Origin: Streptomyces milbemycinicus
GTDB lineage: Bacteria > Actinomycetota > Actinomycetes > Streptomycetales > Streptomycetaceae
Assembly: GCF_002154605.1 (NCBI RefSeq)
Contig: NZ_MUNE01000198.1
Coordinates: forward strand, 1 to 33,868
Length of the DNA stretch: 33,868 nt
Direction: 5' to 3'
The stretch's first letter is position 1. Each line of letters starts with the position of its first letter. Below, one piece after another: positions 12,701-21,217 of the stretch. Under the pieces are notes generated by a model. It was not told the DNA's origin and made no database searches. It worked only from the letters and a program-made list of their open reading frames with translations. A program made the translations under genes and the position numbers.

Positions 12701-15700
12701 TATCGCGGCCGAGCTGCGGACCCGGCTGCTGGGCCTGCCCGGCGTCCGGCGCTCCCACGTCCTGCTGGACCTGGTGCGCGGCGAGGTCGCCGAGGTGCTG
12801 GGCCATGGGGGAGCCGAGGCGATCGAGGCCGACCGGGCCTTCTCGGACCTCGGGTTCGACTCGCTGACCGCGGTGGACCTGCGCAACCAGCTGACCCGGG
12901 CCACCGGGCTGCCCCTGCCCACCACCCTCGCCTTCGACCACCCGACCCCGGCGGCGCTCGCCGACCACCTGTACGCCGAACTGCTCGGGCAGGACGGCGC
13001 CGACGACACGGCGGCGCTGCCCGCCCGCACCGCCGACGACCCGATCGTGATCGTCGGCATGAGCTGCCGCTACCCCGGCGGCGTACGCTCGCCCGAAGAC
13101 TTGTGGCAGCTGGTCGTGGACGAGGCCGACGCCATCGGACAGCTGCCCACCGACCGCGGCTGGGACCTCGACACGCTGAGCGGCGGCACCCGGGACGGAC
13201 GCGGGCGCAGCACCGCCCAGTCGGGCGGGTTCCTGTACGACGCCGCCGACTTCGACCCGGGCTTCTTCGGTATCGCGCCGCGCGAGGCCATGGTGATGGA
13301 CCCGCAGCAGCGGCTGGTGCTGGAGGCCGCGTGGGAGGCGCTGGAGCGGGCCGGTGTCGACCCGCACAGGCTGCGCGGTGGCGACACGGGCGTCTTCGTC
13401 GGCGCCACCAGCGGCGACTACCGACCGCCCGCCGACCAGCGCGGCCACGCCCAGACCGCGCAGGCGGCCAGCCTGATCTCCGGCCGTCTCTCCTACAGCT
13501 TCGGCCTGGAGGGCCCGGCGGTGACCGTGGACACGGCCTGCTCCTCGTCGCTGGTGGCGCTGCATCTGGCCGCCCAGGCGCTGCGCTCGGGCGAGTGTTC
13601 GCTGGCGCTGGCCGGCGGGGTGACGGTGATGTCCACACCGGTGGGTTTCGTGGAGTTCAGCGACATGGGCGCCCTGTCGCCCGACGGCCGGTGCAAGGCG
13701 TTCGCCGAGGCGGCGGACGGCACGGGCTGGTCCGAGGGCGTCGGCATGCTCGTGGTGGAGCGGATGTCCGACGCCCGGCGCAACGGCCACCGGATCCTGG
13801 CGGTCCTGCGCGGCTCGGCGGTCAACCAGGACGGCGCCTCGAACGGGCTGACCGCCCCCAACGGCCCCTCGCAGCGCAGGGTCATCCGCCGCGCCCTCGC
13901 GAACGCCGGACTGTCCCCCGCGGACGTGGACGTGGTCGAGGCCCACGGCACCGGCACCACCCTCGGCGACCCGATCGAGGCCCAGGCGCTGCTGGCCACC
14001 TACGGTCAGGACCGCGCCCCCGACCAGCCCCTGCTGCTCGGCTCGGTCAAGTCCAACATCGGGCATACGCAGTCGGCGGCGGGCGTCGCGGGTGTGATCA
14101 AGACGGTCATGGCGATGCGCCACGGAGTGGTGCCCAGGACCCTCCATCTGGACGCCCCCAGCTCGCATGTGGACTGGTCCGCGGGCGCCGTGGAACTGGC
14201 CGCCGAGGCCACCGCGTGGCCGGGGACCGGGCGGCCGCGCCGGGCCGGGATCTCCTCGTTCGGTGCCAGCGGCACCAATGCCCACGCGATCATCGAGCAG
14301 GCGCCCGACGACGAGCCCGCCCGTACCCCGGCCGCGCCGCTGCGTGACGGCGCGCCGTGGCCCGTCGCCCTGTCGGCCCGCACCCCCCAGGCGCTGCGCG
14401 ACCAGGCCCGGCTGATGCTCCGCCATGTCGCCGCCGACCCGGATCTCGGCCTCGCCGACCTGGCGTTCTCGCTGGCCGCCACCCGGTCGGCCTTCGAGAA
14501 GCGGGCCGCGGTGCTGAGCGCGGACCGTGACGAGTTGATGGAGGGCCTGGAGGCGGTGGCGGACGGACGCCCGTCCCCACGGGTGATCGAGGACACGGCG
14601 GCCGGTGGCCGGACCGCCTTCCTCTTCTCGGGCCAGGGCAGTCAGCGGGCCGGGATGGGCCGGGAGCTGTACGAGACCTTCCCGGTGTTCGCCGAGGCGT
14701 TCGACGCGGTGTGCGCACATCTGGACGCGCACCTCGAACGGCCACTGTCCGAGGTGGTGTTCGCGCAGCCCGGGTCGGCCGAGGCGGAGGCGCTGGACGA
14801 GACGCGGTGGACCCAGCCCGCGCTGTTCGCGGTCGAGGTGGCGCTGTTCCGGCTGCTGGAGTCCTGGGGGATCGTCCCGGACTATCTGGCGGGGCATTCG
14901 ATCGGCGAGATCGCGGCGGCCCATGTGGCGGGGGTGTTCTCGCTGCCGGACGCGTGTGCCCTGGTGGCCGCGCGCGGCCGGCTGATGCAGGAGCTGCCGT
15001 CCGGGGGAGCGATGGTGGCGTTGCAGGCCACCGAGGAGGAGGTGGCTCCCCATCTGGGCGAGCGGGTCTCGGTCGCGGCCGTGAACGGTCCGCGCTCGGT
15101 GGTCGTGGCGGGCGACGAGGCCGCCGTACTGGATGTGGCGGCCCGGTTCGAGGAGCAGGGCCGCAAGACCAGGCGGCTGACGGTCAGCCATGCGTTCCAC
15201 TCCGCGCTGATGGAGCCGATGCTGGCGGAGTTCGGGCGGGTGGTGCGAAGCCTGTCGCTCGAGGCGCCACGGATCGCGCTGGTATCCAATCTGACGGGCG
15301 ACGTGGTGTCGGCCGAGCGGGTGTGCGCACCGGAGTACTGGGTGGAGCACATCCGCCGTACCGTGCGGTTCGCCGACGGTGTCAGCCGGCTCGCCGCCGA
15401 GGGCGTCACCACCTTCCTGGAGGTGGGGCCCGACGCCGTACTGACCGCCATGGCGCGGGAAACCCTCGGGGAACGGCCGGCCGACGCCCTGCTCGTCCCC
15501 GCGCTGCGCAGGACGCGCGGCGAGGAGGCCACCCTGGTGGCGGCGGTGGCCCGGCTGCACACCCACGGCGTCGGCGTCGACTGGGCGGGCTTCTTCGCCC
15601 CCTCCGGCGCCCGACCGGTCGACCTGCCCACCTACCCCTTCCAGCAGCAGCGCTTCTGGCCCGAGGAGGCCGCCGGTCAGGAGACGGCTCCCGATTCGGC

Positions 15701-17819
15701 CCCCGATACGGCGGACGCGGACTTCTGGGCCACCGTGGAACGGGCCGACCAGGCGGACATCGCCTCGCTGGCGACGACACTCGACGTCGACGACGAGGCG
15801 CTGACGAAGGTCCTGCCCGCGCTCTCGTCCTGGCGCCGTCGGCGCCATGAGCAGTCGGTGGTCGGCAGCTGGCGCTACCGGATCGGCTGGAAGCCGCTCA
15901 CCGGCCCGGCACCGGGCGCCCCCTCGGGGACCTGGCTCGCCGTGGTCCCGGCCGGACACGCCGATGACCCCTGGGTGAACGCGGTGGTCGAGGCGCTGGG
16001 CACCGAGACCGTACGGCTGGAGGTCACCGCACCGGACCGCGCGGCGCTGGCCGAGCGGCTGCGGGCACAGATGGCCGAGGGGCCGCGGCCGGCCGGTGTG
16101 GTGTCGCTGCTGGCCGTGGCCGACTCCGCGGGGCCGGTCGTCCCGCCGGGACTCGCGCTGACCGCCGTACTGGTGCAGGCCCTGGGCGATGCCGAGGTCG
16201 AGGCTCGGCTGTGGTGTGTCACCCGGGGTGCGGTGTCGGTCGGCCGTACGGAGCGGGTGGCCGGCCCGCGGCAGGCCGCGGTATGGGGGCTCGGCCGGGT
16301 GGCCGCGCTCGAACACCCGCAGCGCTGGGGCGGGTTGGTCGATCTGCCCGAGGAGCTGGACGGGCGGATCGCCGCCCGGTTCGCCGCGGTGCTGGGCCGG
16401 CCCGGCGGCACGGAGCCGGCCGAGGACCAGGTCGCGGTGCGCGCGTCCGGCGTGTTCGGCCGCCGACTGCGACGGCCGGTCGGCGCCCCGCCCGAGGACG
16501 GCTGGCGGCCCTCGGGCACGGTGCTCGTCACCGGCGGCACCGGGACACTGGGCGGCCATGTCGCCCGGTGGCTGGCCCGCAGTGGCGCCGAGCACATCCT
16601 GCTGGCCAGCCGCAGCGGCCCCGAGGCCGAAGGGGCCGAGGAGCTGCGGTCCGAGCTGGCCGGGACGGGAGCCCGGGTGTCCATCGTGGCCTGCGACGTG
16701 GCCGACCGCCGACAGGTGGCGGACCTGCTGGCGGACATCCCCGGCGACTGCCCGCTGACCGCCGTGGTGCACGCGGCGGGGGTGCTGGACGACGGGGTCC
16801 TCGACGGTCTTTCGCCCCAGCGGTTCGAGACGGTGTTCCGGTCCAAGGTGGAGTCGGCGACCGTCCTGGACGAGCTGACGCGGGACCTGAACCTGACGGC
16901 CTTTGTGCTGTTCTCCTCCGCGTCCGGCGCCGTGGGCAACGCCGGCCAGGCCAACTACGCAGCCGCCAACGCGGTGCTGGACGCGCTGGCCGAGCGGCGC
17001 CGGGACCAGGGCCTGCCCGCCACCTCGGTGGCCTGGGGCGCCTGGGCCGGTGGCGGCATGGCGGCGAGCGCCCGCGCCGAGGAGACATCGCACCGCACCG
17101 GGGTGGCCGCGATGGCCCCGGAGGCGGCGCTGTCGGCCATGCGCAGCGCGGTGGGCTCCGAAGAACCCACCTCCGTGGTCGCCGATATCGACCAGGCCCG
17201 GTTCATCCACGCCTTCACCACCCTGCGGCCCAGCCCGCTGCTGCGGGAGCTGCCCCGGTACGCGGAGCTGACCGCGGGCGCCACCGTCTCGCCGCGCGAC
17301 CAGGCGTCGGCCGCGGCCGAGCTGCGGGAGCGGGTGCTCGGGCGGCCCGCGGCGGAGCGGCCCCGGGTGGTGCTGGACCTGGTCCGCGCCCAGGTCGCCG
17401 GGGTGCTGGGGTATACGGGGCCCGAGGCCGTCGGCGCCGAACGGGCTTTCAAGGACCTCGGCTTCGACTCGCTGGCCGCGATCGAGCTGCGTAATCAGCT
17501 CACCGTCACCACCGGGCTGAGCCTGCCCGCCACCCTCGTCTTCGACCACCCCACACCCGTCGCCCTCGCCGAGCATGTGCTGCGGGAGCTCGTCCCCGAG
17601 ACGGCCGGCGGTTCCCCCGCCGACGAGCGGGAGAACGAGATCCGGGCGCTGCTGACCTCCGTACCCCTCGCCCGGCTGCGCGAGGTCGGGCTGCTGGAGC
17701 CCCTGCTGCAGCTGGCCGGCCATCCGACGGCGACGGCGGAGCAGGCTCCGGGGGACTCGATCGACGCGATGGACCTGGACGATCTGGTCAGGGCCGCGCT
17801 CGACGGCAACGGGCACTGA
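1..17819 (+). CDS. Modular type I polyketide synthase, 3' part (polyene macrolide AmphI/NysI-like)
   Basis: The reading frame is open from the left edge (first full codon at base 3) to TGA at 17817-17819, about 5,938 residues, and begins inside a ketosynthase, so the true start lies outside. It encodes KS(partial)-AT-KR-ACP, then three complete KS-AT-KR-ACP modules, then a C-terminal docking domain (about 17590-17816) ending in an acidic-hydrophobic helix of the DEBS class. The first AT has the methylmalonyl signature YASH; the other three have the malonyl signature HAFH. The KRs are, in order, A2-type, B-type, degenerate and B-type. No DH, ER or thioesterase is present, so the chain passes to another protein, most likely the one starting at 21224. 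By family knowledge this builds the polyol/hemiketal half of a polyene macrolide, corresponding to modules 11-14 of amphotericin. The PKS identity is certain; the polyene assignment is inference from module order and neighbours. Confidence 0.95.
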   Translation, partial: ASNGLTAPNGPSQQRVIRQALANARLSAGDVDALDAHGTGTSLGDPIEVQALQAVYGDDRAPDRPLLLGSVKSNIGHTQSAAGVASVIKMVMAMRHGMLPKTLHVEQPSSHIDWSPGTVALLSDPVAWPDTGEPRRCAVSSFGVSGTNAHALLEQAPETPPLSPVEEPERDTGVLPWVLSARGADALREQAANLLSQLDGHPGTAPADIGCSLVTSRSLFEHRAVVVGEHIDDFRRELEALSKGTSSAAVVRGVADVEGRSVFVFPGQGSQWAGMGARLLDESAVFAERLGECAAALAPFVDWSLMDVVRQVDGAPSLERVDVVQPVSWAVMVSLAAMWRSCGVEPDAVVGHSQGEIAAACVAGVLSLEDGARVVALRSQAIARRLAGAGGMASVPLPVAEVEARLERWDGRVSIAAVNGPRSVVVSGDREALDELIEELAGEEVRIRRIAVDYASHSAHVEEVHEELLERLAPLSPRTAEVPFFSTVTGDWLDTTGMDADYWYRNLRQTVGFEPAIRALLAQEHRAFIEVSAHPVLTVGVQETVDDTDCQAVVCGTLRRDHGGPDRFLTSLAQVFVRGVPADWAGMFADRDAHHVELPTYAFQREHFWALPAGPDPDGRADPEDTRFWTAVEQQDIASLTSALHIDETSLAAVLPALSSWRRRRQDRATVDGWRYRVAWRPLRGVPTVSLSGTWLVVTAEGVADGEVTAALAEHDADVRRLTLDESCVDRAVLAARLDEVTAPSEDGSPDIAGVVSLLAAAEEPHSDHPALAAGLALTVALVQALGDARIEAPLWCLTRGAVSTGRSDRVVSPVQAQVQGVGWTAALEHPDRWGGLVDLPETFDQRAAQRLAAVLAGATGEDQLAIRASGVLARRVVRAPAGDTEPDRPWTPRGTTLITGGTGTLAPHLARWLAGQGAEHIVLTGRRGMAAPGAPALVAELAELGVEAEAVACDVTDRAALAALLARLKADGRTVCTAVHTAASIALHSLDETTMAEFAEVINAKVAGARHLDELLDGDELDALVLYSSTAGTWGSGRHAAYVAGNAFLGALADHRRARGLPATSLAWGIWSDDTRLGRVDPEQIRRSGLVFMDPEPALAGLRQALDDDETALVVADVDWERYYPVFTSVRPTRLFDEVPEVLRRAEAAEPAGGAEGEFAAKLLSLPAAERDRLLLELVRTEAAAVLGHGSPEALTEERAFRDIGFDSLTAVDLRNRLAAATGLTLPTTLVFDHPSPAALATYLRVLIAADRDAPAGSAPAPATAVADDEPIAIIGMSCRYPGGVASPEELWDLVVGGGDAITGFPADRGWDAEALYDPDPDRKGRTYSTQGGFLHDVADFDAAFFGISPREAVAMDPQQRLLLETAWEAFERAGVDPATLRGSNTGTFIGASYQDYTTGVRGAAEGSEGHMITGTLSSVLSGRVSYVFGLEGPAVTLDTACSSSLVALHLACQSLRDGESSLALAGGVSVMATPSAFVGFSRQRAMAADGRCKAYSDAADGMSLAEGVGLVLIERLSDALRNGHPVLALVRGSAINQDGASNGLTAPNGPAQQRVIRQALANARLSAGEIDAIEGHGTGTALGDPIEAQALLATYGQGRERPLLLGSVKSNIGHTQMASGVAGVIKMVMAMRQGLLPPTLHVDQPSSHVDWSAGAIELLTEPAEWPATGRPRRSAVSSFGLSGTNAHTVLEQAPGAAEPAEAGTFAAPVPVTLSARGDEALRAQAARLLSVLEAGPELPLKDVAFSLATTRSALERRATVVAADRAELLGGLTALRDGAPHAALVQGGPAGGRTAFLFSGQGSQRAGMGRELYEAFPVFAEALDEMCAHLDGHLERPLREVLFAEEGSAEAELVDRTGWTQPALFAFEVALYRLVESWGITADCLAGHSIGEIAAAHVAGVLSQADACALVAARARLMQELPSGGCMVAIEAAEDEIVPRLGEGVSIAAVNGPRSVVVAGEESLVGQIAARFAEEGRKTRRLTVSHAFHSPLMEPMLDGFRQVAEGLSYEPPRIALVSNLTGGPASAEEVCSPEYWVEHVRRTVRFADGVEWLAGQGVTAFLELGPDGVLTAMAQESLADRPRTALLPALRKGRAEVSALVSALARLHTHGVGVDWTAFFAGSGAHRVDLPTYAFQRRRFWPETVAGADAGGVLDAVRAEDTEFWSAVERADLETLGTALDLDDGVLTAMVPALSTWRKQRRDRSATDSWRYRITWKPVTGNASGAPALSGRWLVVAPPGAAEDTWARAVLDGLGVPTVLVESAAEDRATPTELLGRTDAEGTVFTGVLALPAHHTPGDEGDPATVAAWAATVVQALGDAGIEAPLWCLTRGAVSIGRSEPVLDPAQAAVWGLGRVAALEHPERWGGLVDLPADPDPKAARRLAGVLARTGGEDQVAVRASGAYVRRLTRIPAEPSAESREFTPAGTVLITGGTGALGGHLARWLAAEGAAHLVLLSRRGPSAPGADGLVRELTELGARVTVEACDAADRDALAAVLDRIPADTPLTAVIHTAGVLDDGVVDALTPDRFTAVMRSKAQAARNLAELTEDRDLAAFVLFSSVAGTIGAPGQGNYAAANAYLDALAQRRRDRGLTATSLAWGPWSEAGMVADGAALEGRVRRGGYTPMPPRLAVAALRQALERDERVVTVADIDWDRFLGVFATARPAPLVADLPEVRRALEATDTGRGGAPSDGQGLHGGLTGLPEAERRAYVLGLVRGRVAAVLGHGDTTTIAPDQAFRDLGFDSLTTVELRNALSAETGLTLPSSLVYDYPTPYALADFLLAEVLGAAADTAMAPAASAAPSAADDPIAIVGVSCRFPGGVASPEDLWRLLADGGDGITPFPTDRGWDLDALAGGASATREGGFLPGAGDFDAAFFGISPREALAMDPQQRLLLETSWEALERAGIDPATLRGSDTGVFVGTNGQDYAGVLRKATADVRGHVATGNTASVMSGRLSYTLGLEGPAVTVDTACSSSLVSLHWAAQALRRGECSLVLAGGVSVMSSPDSFTEFSVQGGLAPDGRCKAFADTADGTAWSEGVGVLVLERLSDAVRNGHEVWGVVRGTAVNQDGASNGLTAPNGPAQQRVIRQALSDARLTPADVDAVEAHGTGTTLGDPIEAHALLATYGRERPEPLLLGTVKSNIGHTQAAAGVAGVIKMVMAMRHGVLPRTLHVDTPSSHVDWASGAVSLVREATPWPRRGRRRRAGVSAFGVSGTNAHVIVEQAPTAEPAERYEPEQIPTVVPWVVSGRGPEGLSAQLGGLTSFIERSDPRPSPVAVGYTLATGRPAFDHRAVLLATDDGVTEAARGVIRAPGGRTAFLFSGQGSQRPGMGRQLYDRFPAFAEALDDVLAHLDVELDRPLREVFFAETGTAEAELLDRTGYTQPALFAVEVALFRLLESWGVRPDLLAGHSIGELAAAHVAGVLSLADACRLVAARARLMEALPSGGAMVSLEAAEDEVAQLLAGHGELVSVAAVNGPAATVIAGDEEAVARIAARLESRGRRTRRLRVSHAFHSPLMEPMLDPFATVAEHLAYQEPRIPVVSTLTGRLATAEELCSPAYWVRQVRETVRFADGVRTLRDAGATAFVELGPDRVLAAMARHTLADERPEPLVAPLLRADRDEEAEITAALGALHVHGVPVDWSAYFGGTGARLTTLPTYAFQRERYWPELAPGTAENAAADPVDAEFWSAVEREDLESLASTLELDGDSLTAVVPALSSWRRSRHDESVVDGWRYEASWTPLTGPAFAGTPTGALEGTWLLLVPAPDEPGAVDEEWPAAVAEQLGQGESGTVRIEVAGADRAALAARLGEVRTGDGPFAGVLSLLALGRTGSEATALTCALIQALGDAGIEAPLWCATVGAVRVGRGDGPADPGQAAVWGLGRVAALEHPERWGGLVDLPGSPDQRARARLTAVLGGGAGDLAEDQIAVRANGVFGRRLVRAAAPVADGRWRPRGTVWVTGGTGATAGQLARWLAAEGAGHLVLTGPQDPDAPDIAELAAELAVELAESGVRVTARAYDPADRDAPAALLDEFPPDAVVHAGQPDLSPVAPVAMDRIDALGPAPLAAAVADRIAAAAHLDELLGDRPLDAFVLLTSVAGVWGVAGRAADAAVDAALEALARRRRARGAPATSVAWSAWATSPTDTPDGMAAHLRLSGLPALPPRLAVTALGRAVDGELDAVTIADVAWDRFAPAFTAVRPSALFTALPEARTALESAAAGRDTGESGATGIAAELRTRLLGLPGVRRSHVLLDLVRGEVAEVLGHGGAEAIEADRAFSDLGFDSLTAVDLRNQLTRATGLPLPTTLAFDHPTPAALADHLYAELLGQDGADDTAALPARTADDPIVIVGMSCRYPGGVRSPEDLWQLVVDEADAIGQLPTDRGWDLDTLSGGTRDGRGRSTAQSGGFLYDAADFDPGFFGIAPREAMVMDPQQRLVLEAAWEALERAGVDPHRLRGGDTGVFVGATSGDYRPPADQRGHAQTAQAASLISGRLSYSFGLEGPAVTVDTACSSSLVALHLAAQALRSGECSLALAGGVTVMSTPVGFVEFSDMGALSPDGRCKAFAEAADGTGWSEGVGMLVVERMSDARRNGHRILAVLRGSAVNQDGASNGLTAPNGPSQRRVIRRALANAGLSPADVDVVEAHGTGTTLGDPIEAQALLATYGQDRAPDQPLLLGSVKSNIGHTQSAAGVAGVIKTVMAMRHGVVPRTLHLDAPSSHVDWSAGAVELAAEATAWPGTGRPRRAGISSFGASGTNAHAIIEQAPDDEPARTPAAPLRDGAPWPVALSARTPQALRDQARLMLRHVAADPDLGLADLAFSLAATRSAFEKRAAVLSADRDELMEGLEAVADGRPSPRVIEDTAAGGRTAFLFSGQGSQRAGMGRELYETFPVFAEAFDAVCAHLDAHLERPLSEVVFAQPGSAEAEALDETRWTQPALFAVEVALFRLLESWGIVPDYLAGHSIGEIAAAHVAGVFSLPDACALVAARGRLMQELPSGGAMVALQATEEEVAPHLGERVSVAAVNGPRSVVVAGDEAAVLDVAARFEEQGRKTRRLTVSHAFHSALMEPMLAEFGRVVRSLSLEAPRIALVSNLTGDVVSAERVCAPEYWVEHIRRTVRFADGVSRLAAEGVTTFLEVGPDAVLTAMARETLGERPADALLVPALRRTRGEEATLVAAVARLHTHGVGVDWAGFFAPSGARPVDLPTYPFQQQRFWPEEAAGQETAPDSAPDTADADFWATVERADQADIASLATTLDVDDEALTKVLPALSSWRRRRHEQSVVGSWRYRIGWKPLTGPAPGAPSGTWLAVVPAGHADDPWVNAVVEALGTETVRLEVTAPDRAALAERLRAQMAEGPRPAGVVSLLAVADSAGPVVPPGLALTAVLVQALGDAEVEARLWCVTRGAVSVGRTERVAGPRQAAVWGLGRVAALEHPQRWGGLVDLPEELDGRIAARFAAVLGRPGGTEPAEDQVAVRASGVFGRRLRRPVGAPPEDGWRPSGTVLVTGGTGTLGGHVARWLARSGAEHILLASRSGPEAEGAEELRSELAGTGARVSIVACDVADRRQVADLLADIPGDCPLTAVVHAAGVLDDGVLDGLSPQRFETVFRSKVESATVLDELTRDLNLTAFVLFSSASGAVGNAGQANYAAANAVLDALAERRRDQGLPATSVAWGAWAGGGMAASARAEETSHRTGVAAMAPEAALSAMRSAVGSEEPTSVVADIDQARFIHAFTTLRPSPLLRELPRYAELTAGATVSPRDQASAAAELRERVLGRPAAERPRVVLDLVRAQVAGVLGYTGPEAVGAERAFKDLGFDSLAAIELRNQLTVTTGLSLPATLVFDHPTPVALAEHVLRELVPETAGGSPADERENEIRALLTSVPLARLREVGLLEPLLQLAGHPTATAEQAPGDSIDAMDLDDLVRAALDGNGH
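3807..8370 (+). other. PKS module 'M12': KS-AT(malonyl)-KR(B type)-ACP
   Basis: KS begins near [16 protein letters not shown] (about 3810), with active Cys at 4329-4331 (DTACSSS) and the first catalytic His at 4734-4736; here the residue before HGTGT is Gly instead of the usual Ala. AT: nucleophile Ser in GHSIG at 5673-5675 and HAFH at 5964-5975, so malonyl-CoA; the AT ends with [10 protein letters not shown] (6396-6431). KR: intact [10 protein letters not shown] cofactor loop (about 7296), LDD at 7554-7562, Tyr at 7725-7727. The LDD marks a B-type, D-hydroxyl-forming KR, predicted active. ACP Ser is at 8241-8243. By analogy with amphotericin the product is the C15 hydroxyl. Confidence 0.92.
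8424..13000 (+). other. PKS module 'M13': KS-AT(malonyl)-KR(inactive)-ACP
   Basis: KS active Cys is at 8925-8927; AT Ser in GHSIG at 10242-10244 and HAFH at 10542-10553 (malonyl). The KR region is full length, but the cofactor loop reads [10 protein letters not shown] (about 11886-11918) in place of TGGTGxLGxH, the catalytic Lys is Arg (12225-12227), the catalytic Tyr is Asp (12336-12338) and the following Asn is Asp (12348-12350). A Trp at 12312-12314 suggests descent from an A-type KR. Such a domain cannot reduce, so the beta-ketone should survive. In amphotericin/nystatin-type polyenes the equivalent ketone (C13) closes the six-membered hemiketal with the hydroxyl set two modules earlier. 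ACP Ser is at 12861-12863. Confidence 0.92.
13035..17590 (+). other. PKS module 'M14': KS-AT(malonyl)-KR(B type)-ACP
   Basis: KS active Cys is at 13539-13541. AT: nucleophile Ser at 14898-14900 and HAFH at 15189-15200, malonyl-specific. KR: cofactor loop [10 protein letters not shown] (about 16527), LDD at 16785-16793, Tyr at 16956-16958 followed by AAANA, so an active B-type KR giving a D-hydroxyl (C11 by the amphotericin analogy). ACP Ser is at 17469-17471 (GFDSL). The KR is strikingly similar to the first KR of the downstream gene (module M15), sharing stretches such as [15 protein letters not shown] and [12 protein letters not shown]. Confidence 0.92.
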
Positions 17820-17833
17820 CCGCAAGCCGGGGC

Positions 17834-17870
17834 GGCCCCCGGGACCGTCGAGCGGACGGGCCCGGGGGCC
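17834..17870 (+). terminator. Intrinsic terminator of the first PKS gene
   Basis: This lies 14 bases after the stop codon. GGCCCCCGGG (17834-17843) pairs perfectly with CCCGGGGGCC (17861-17870). Inside it CCGTC (17845-17849) pairs with GACGG (17855-17859), leaving a five-base loop. The stem is followed by TCTCGT, a weak T tract as is common in actinomycetes. Confidence 0.8.
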
Positions 17871-17938
17871 TCTCGTATGCCACCGGGCGTCCCCCGGACA
17901 CGCCACGGCCACAGGGGCAGGCCCAGGACATGGCAAAC

Positions 17939-17985
17939 GGCCCGGATGACGGCTTCCAGCGGGGCTGGAGCGCGTCATCCGGGCC
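17939..17985 (-). terminator. Long hairpin, probable terminator of the minus-strand operon (may act both ways)
   Basis: GGCCCGGATGACG (17939-17951) is the exact reverse complement of 17973-17985. After two mismatches an inner stem (17954-17960 with 17964-17970) closes on a GGG loop. It sits about 97 bases beyond the ferredoxin stop. Read on the minus strand the stem is followed by GTTTG. It lies between two converging genes, so it can stop transcription from either side. Confidence 0.75.
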
Positions 17986-18004
17986 GCGAGGTCCGGTCGG
18001 AGCC

Positions 18005-18049
18005 GTTCGGGTCAGAAGCCGTCCGGGTCAGGAGTCCGGGTCAGGAGCC
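18005..18049. repeat. Short imperfect tandem repeat
   Basis: Three head-to-tail copies of a 13-16-base unit are visible: GTTCGGGTCAGAAGCC (18005-18020), GTCCGGGTCAGGA (18021-18033) and GTCCGGGTCAGGAGCC (18034-18049). They lie between the long hairpin and the ferredoxin stop codon, in the 3' untranslated part of the minus-strand transcript. No function is evident; slippage is a sufficient explanation. Confidence 0.6.
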
Positions 18050-18081
18050 GTGGCGAGACACCCGGGAGGGCGTCGGGCCCC

Positions 18082-18273
18082 TCAGCCATCCTCCAGGGTG
18101 ATGGCCCCGGACGGGCAGAGGTGGACGGCCTCCCGGGCCGCGTCCTTCGTGGCCGCGCCGGGCTCCGTGAGCACCGTGACGGTGCCGTCGTCGTCCTGGT
18201 CGAACAGGTCCGGCGCGGCGAGCACACACTGGCCCGCCCCGACACAGCGGTCGGCGTCCGCGTTGATTCGCAA
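18082..18273 (-). CDS. [3Fe-4S] ferredoxin, electron donor to the adjacent P450 (AmphM/NysM/PimF type)
   Basis: A small acidic protein of 63 residues with the single-cluster pattern of P450-partner ferredoxins: Cys10 and Cys16 (CVGAGQC), then Cys53 followed by Pro (CPSG). A Gly-Ala-Gly spacing residue takes the place of the fourth cluster Cys, which marks [3Fe-4S] instead of [4Fe-4S]. It would pass electrons one at a time from a ferredoxin reductase, not encoded here, to the P450 just upstream. I chose TTG at 18273 as start: AAGGAGG (18282-18288 on the minus strand) lies eight bases before it. An in-frame GTG at 18280-18282 abuts and partly overlaps this ribosome site, which makes it an unlikely start (66 residues if used). 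The P450 stop is about 20 bases away, so the genes are cotranscribed. Confidence 0.9.
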   Translation of the reverse strand: MRINADADRCVGAGQCVLAAPDLFDQDDDGTVTVLTEPGAATKDAAREAVHLCPSGAITLEDG

Positions 18274-18281
18274 CGTATTCA

Positions 18282-18288
18282 CCTCCTT
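18282..18288 (-). promoter_or_regulatory. Ribosome binding site of the ferredoxin gene
   Basis: AAGGAGG on the minus strand, almost fully complementary to the 16S 3' end, with eight bases to the TTG at 18273. It decides against the upstream GTG, whose first base is the last base of this motif. Confidence 0.75.
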
Positions 18289-18293
18289 CGGAA

Positions 18294-19469
18294 CTACCAG
18301 GTGACCGGCAGTTCATGCAGGCCGAACAGGATCCCTTCGTCCTTGAACGGCAGTTCCTCGGGCGGCACCGCGAGCCGCAGGGTGGGAATCCGCTCGAACA
18401 GTGTCCGGTAGGCGGTCCCCATCTCGGCCCTGACCAGGTGCTGCCCGAGACACTGATGCACGCCGTAGCCGAACGCCACATGGTGGCGGGCGGGTCGGCC
18501 CGGATCGAACTGGTCGGCCCGCTCGAAGGCGTTCTCGTCATGGTTGGCCGCCGCCCCCAGCGGCACGATGCCCTCCCCGGCCTTGATCAGCTGACCGCCG
18601 ATCTCGACGTCCTCGACCGCCACCCGCAAAGCCACCCGGTCGGCGACCGACAGATAGCGCAGCGCCTCCTCGACCGCGCGCGGATCCCCGATCCACTCCC
18701 GGTTCAGCAGCAGCATGACCACACCGAGGGCGATGTTGTTGGCCGTGGTCTCATGGCCGGCGATCAGCAGCAGCAGCGCGATGCCGGAGACCTCCTGGGC
18801 GGTCAGCGTCTCGTTCTTCAGCAACCCGCTGATCAGATCGTTGCCCGGGAACTTGTGCTTGATGGAGATCAGCTTGGTCAGATAGGTGATGAGCTCCTTG
18901 GCCGCGCTCTCCCGCTGCTCGTCGGTCGAGGTGAATGTGACCAGGACGCGAGTCCGGGACTCGAAGTACTCATGGTCGGAGTACGGCACCCCCAGCAGCT
19001 CACAGATGACCAGCGACGGCACCGGCAGCGCGAACTGGGCCACCAGATCAGCGGAGTTCCCGCCGTCGAGCAGGGCGTCGATGAGCCTGTCCACGATGCG
19101 CTGGATGGCCGGCTGCATCTCCTTGATGCGCCGCACCGTGAACTCCGGGATGAGCGCCTTGCGGAACCGGCCGTGCTCCGGCGGGTCGTACGCGACGAAC
19201 CAGCCGGGCACCTGGTCGGGCGGCGGCACCGTGCCGTTCTTTCCCATGCTGGGAAAGCCCTCGTGCAGCGGGTTGGAGCTGATCCGGGGATCGGTGAGCA
19301 CACTGCGTACGTCTTCGTGGCGGGTGACGAGCCACACCGTGCTGCCGCCTGGCAGTGAGGACTTGACCAGCCCTTCCTGCGAGCGCAGCCCGGCGTACTC
19401 CGCCGGTGGGGTGAGACGGCCTGGCTGCCGCCTCGGAAACTCGATCGGAATTGCGTCAGCGGTAGCCAT
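18294..19469 (-). CDS. Cytochrome P450, CYP105-like (AmphN/NysN/PimG/FscP type), probable branch-methyl to carboxyl oxidase
   Basis: Soluble class I bacterial P450 of 391 residues, the usual length. Oxygen-activating I-helix motif AGHETT is at about 237-242, the ExxR pair is Glu268/Arg271, and the heme loop FGYGVHQCLG has the thiolate ligand Cys340 (18450-18452). The C-terminus LPVTW is typical of CYP105 enzymes. Start: ATG at 19467-19469 with GGGAAG seven bases upstream; a GTG at 19484 in frame would add five residues. In polyene clusters the CYP105H enzyme paired with a [3Fe-4S] ferredoxin oxidises the exocyclic methyl from the methylmalonyl unit to a carboxylate in successive steps. The paired ferredoxin and the methylmalonyl module upstream fit that role. 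The alternative is a ring hydroxylase or epoxidase (AmphL/PimD type); family assignment is firm, substrate site is inference. Confidence 0.9.
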   Translation of the reverse strand: MATADAIPIEFPRRQPGRLTPPAEYAGLRSQEGLVKSSLPGGSTVWLVTRHEDVRSVLTDPRISSNPLHEGFPSMGKNGTVPPPDQVPGWFVAYDPPEHGRFRKALIPEFTVRRIKEMQPAIQRIVDRLIDALLDGGNSADLVAQFALPVPSLVICELLGVPYSDHEYFESRTRVLVTFTSTDEQRESAAKELITYLTKLISIKHKFPGNDLISGLLKNETLTAQEVSGIALLLLIAGHETTANNIALGVVMLLLNREWIGDPRAVEEALRYLSVADRVALRVAVEDVEIGGQLIKAGEGIVPLGAAANHDENAFERADQFDPGRPARHHVAFGYGVHQCLGQHLVRAEMGTAYRTLFERIPTLRLAVPPEELPFKDEGILFGLHELPVTW

Positions 19470-19520
19470 TTTCACGCTTCCCACGTAGGTGGTGTTCGGA
19501 CAGGGAGTGTCGGCCGGGTG

Positions 19521-20882
19521 TCACTTCAGCGCGGGGGAACCGAGGATCAGATCGGCCGCGGTGTTCAAACCGCCCGCCTCCCGCTGCACCTGGGCGAAGT
19601 GTCGGGCCCGCTCGTGGAACGAGGCCTCGTTCAGCACCCGCGTCAGCTTGTCGACCACATCGTCGACGTCGAAGGTCTGCGGCCGGTCCAGCGTCAGGCT
19701 GACCCCGCTGTCCGCGCCGCGTACGGCCTGGTCGTAGCAGTCGATCCACAGCGGCCGGACCACCAGCGGCTTGCCGAAGTAGATGCCCTCGTGGAAGCCG
19801 TTGCCCCCGCCGTGGGTGAAGAACACCTTGACGTTCGGGTGGGCCAGCACATCGAGCTGGGACGGCACCCAGCTCTCGATCCGCAGATTGCCCGGCAGCT
19901 CGCCGTCCGGCGGCAGAAACTGCTGCTGCTCCTTGGGCAGCTTCCACAGCACATCGTGGCGCCCCTCAAGCCGGCGGACCACCTCCACGAGGGAGCGCAC
20001 CTGGTCGGCGGTCAGCCGGGTGACCGTACCGAAGCCCATGTAGACCACCGAGTCCCGGGCGTCGAGCCACCGGGACAGTCCGCCGTCGTCCGGCGCCTCG
20101 GGCAGTGGCGGCACGATCGCGCCCAGCAGGCGCATGTTGTCGGGGAACGGGAACGGATACTCCAGCCCGGTGACCGAGAAGCACAGGACCTGTTCGGCCA
20201 GGTCGGTCCGCGCGGTCATCTTGGCCGCCTCGGGGGCGATCCCGAGGTCCTTGCGCACCTGGTTGAAGGCGCCGAGCGTCTTGAGCATGCTCGGCTTGAA
20301 GAACATCGCCACCTTGCGGATCTTGAACCAGCGATTGGCCATCCGCTGTGCGAAGGACATGTGCAGCGACAGACCGGAGTGTGCCGAGGGGAAGTTGGAC
20401 CGCAGGCTGGTCATGAAGAGGTTGCTGGGCAGGAAGGGGACGCTCAGCATGAACGGGATCTTCCTGGTGATGGCCACCTCGACACCGAAGAACGACACGC
20501 TGTCGATGATCATCAGCGCCGGTTCGACCTCATCCACCACCGCGTCCAGAGCGCGGTACTTGGGGACCCGCAGCTGCGGTTTGAAGGTGTGCTCCACGAG
20601 CGCGCGGTGGGCCTTCCACCGCGACGGCTGAGTGACCCGCCGATACGTCGCATCGTCCCACGTGGGGGAGGAGAACTCGGGCACCACCTCGCCCAGGGAG
20701 GCAAAGCGCACCGGGCTGTCCTCGTTGATTCCCTCGATGTCCGCACGCCGCTTGTCGTCGGTGGCGAACCACAGATCCGGCACCCCCTGCCGCGACAACT
20801 CGGTGGCGATGGTGAACAGCGAGTTGAACAACCCGCTCTCCGGTGAACTCACAAACAGGATCGGCCGTCGGGACGAGGTCAC
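19521..20882 (-). CDS. Family 1 glycosyltransferase, probable macrolactone mycosaminyltransferase (AmphDI/NysDI/PimK type)
   Basis: A GT-B fold glycosyltransferase of 453 residues. The N-terminal acceptor domain opens with RRPILFVSSPESGL, and the C-terminal donor domain carries THGGGNGFHEG (His about 357) and the PLWIDCYDQ segment that contacts the nucleotide sugar. No signal peptide or membrane segment is visible, so it acts in the cytoplasm. Start: GTG at 20880-20882, preceded by GGAGG with eight bases between; in-frame codons further upstream have no comparable ribosome site and would add unlikely sequence. It is the first gene of the operon, 51 bases ahead of the P450. Its sequence pattern matches what I recall of polyene mycosaminyltransferases, which move GDP-mycosamine onto the hydroxyl near the carboxyl branch. 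Sugar-making genes are not in the window, so the donor is inferred. Confidence 0.88.
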   Translation of the reverse strand: MTSSRRPILFVSSPESGLFNSLFTIATELSRQGVPDLWFATDDKRRADIEGINEDSPVRFASLGEVVPEFSSPTWDDATYRRVTQPSRWKAHRALVEHTFKPQLRVPKYRALDAVVDEVEPALMIIDSVSFFGVEVAITRKIPFMLSVPFLPSNLFMTSLRSNFPSAHSGLSLHMSFAQRMANRWFKIRKVAMFFKPSMLKTLGAFNQVRKDLGIAPEAAKMTARTDLAEQVLCFSVTGLEYPFPFPDNMRLLGAIVPPLPEAPDDGGLSRWLDARDSVVYMGFGTVTRLTADQVRSLVEVVRRLEGRHDVLWKLPKEQQQFLPPDGELPGNLRIESWVPSQLDVLAHPNVKVFFTHGGGNGFHEGIYFGKPLVVRPLWIDCYDQAVRGADSGVSLTLDRPQTFDVDDVVDKLTRVLNEASFHERARHFAQVQREAGGLNTAADLILGSPALK

Positions 20883-20890
20883 GATCAACA

Positions 20891-20895
20891 CCTCC
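20891..20895 (-). promoter_or_regulatory. Ribosome binding site of the glycosyltransferase gene
   Basis: GGAGG on the minus strand, eight bases before the GTG at 20882. It fixes the start of the glycosyltransferase and excludes the longer in-frame extension. Confidence 0.75.
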
Positions 20896-21014
20896 GCGGG
20901 TGCGGGCTGGATGACGGGAGGCATGCCGAACGCGCTCGCGCGTCGAAGCGCGCGAACAAGGCGATCGGTACTCGATCGGCAGCCAGACTTCTTTGCTACC
21001 GGCACACGGTCAAA

Positions 21015-21025
21015 GAAATCCCCAG
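21015..21025 (-). promoter_or_regulatory. Candidate PAS-LuxR (PimM-like) operator half, glycosyltransferase side
   Basis: On the minus strand this reads CTGGGGATTTC, matching the first 11 positions of the PimM operator consensus as I remember it (CTVGGGAWWTCCCBAG); the second half is degenerate. It is followed on that strand by TTGACC, so a bound activator would sit beside the -35 element of the glycosyltransferase-P450-ferredoxin operon. Confidence 0.5.
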
Positions 21026-21080
21026 TAGTTCGCCGACACCGGGGCGCTGAGCTGCTGGCTGGCGAGCGCTGCGGCAATGA

Positions 21081-21095
21081 CTAGGGGATTGCCAG
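21081..21095 (+). promoter_or_regulatory. Candidate PAS-LuxR (PimM-like) operator, PKS side
   Basis: CTAGGGGATTGCCAG resembles the palindromic PimM operator with one base missing in the centre or right half. It lies about 130 bases before the PKS start and about 65 bases from the other box, and contains TTGCCA, a possible -35 element for the second PKS gene. Confidence 0.45.
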
Positions 21096-21213
21096 TGGCT
21101 CGTCGCTTTCACTTCGAAATCAGGGACGCCGATTGGTTCGACGGCGCGCACTGGGAAACCGCACACGCGGCGCTGCGCCCGTGAGCGATGTCCACGGATC
21201 CATGCCGAACTAC

Positions 21214-21217
21214 GGAG
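21214..21217 (+). promoter_or_regulatory. Ribosome binding site of the second PKS gene
   Basis: GGAG six bases before ATG at 21224. An in-frame ATG at 21188 would add 12 residues but has no comparable ribosome site, and the docking helix starts naturally at 21224. Confidence 0.7.

Noticed and set aside
12432..17978. Very long open frame antisense to the first PKS gene (also 26468-32560 and 345-2594 on the minus strand)
   Set aside because: In DNA with extreme third-position GC, antisense frames stay open by chance. The translations are low-complexity Arg/Gly/Pro/His-rich sequence without domains, while the opposite strand encodes unmistakable PKS.
20883..21077. An N-terminal extension of the glycosyltransferase to about 21077
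   Set aside because: It would place the coding region over promoter-like sequence, reads as Arg/Ser-rich sequence unlike the family, and ignores the good ribosome site before GTG 20882.
21095..21184. A 29-codon frame (GTG to TGA) in the leader of the second PKS gene
   Set aside because: It has no ribosome site, its start overlaps the PimM-like box, and the peptide resembles nothing I know. It could be a leader peptide, but nothing in the sequence supports it.
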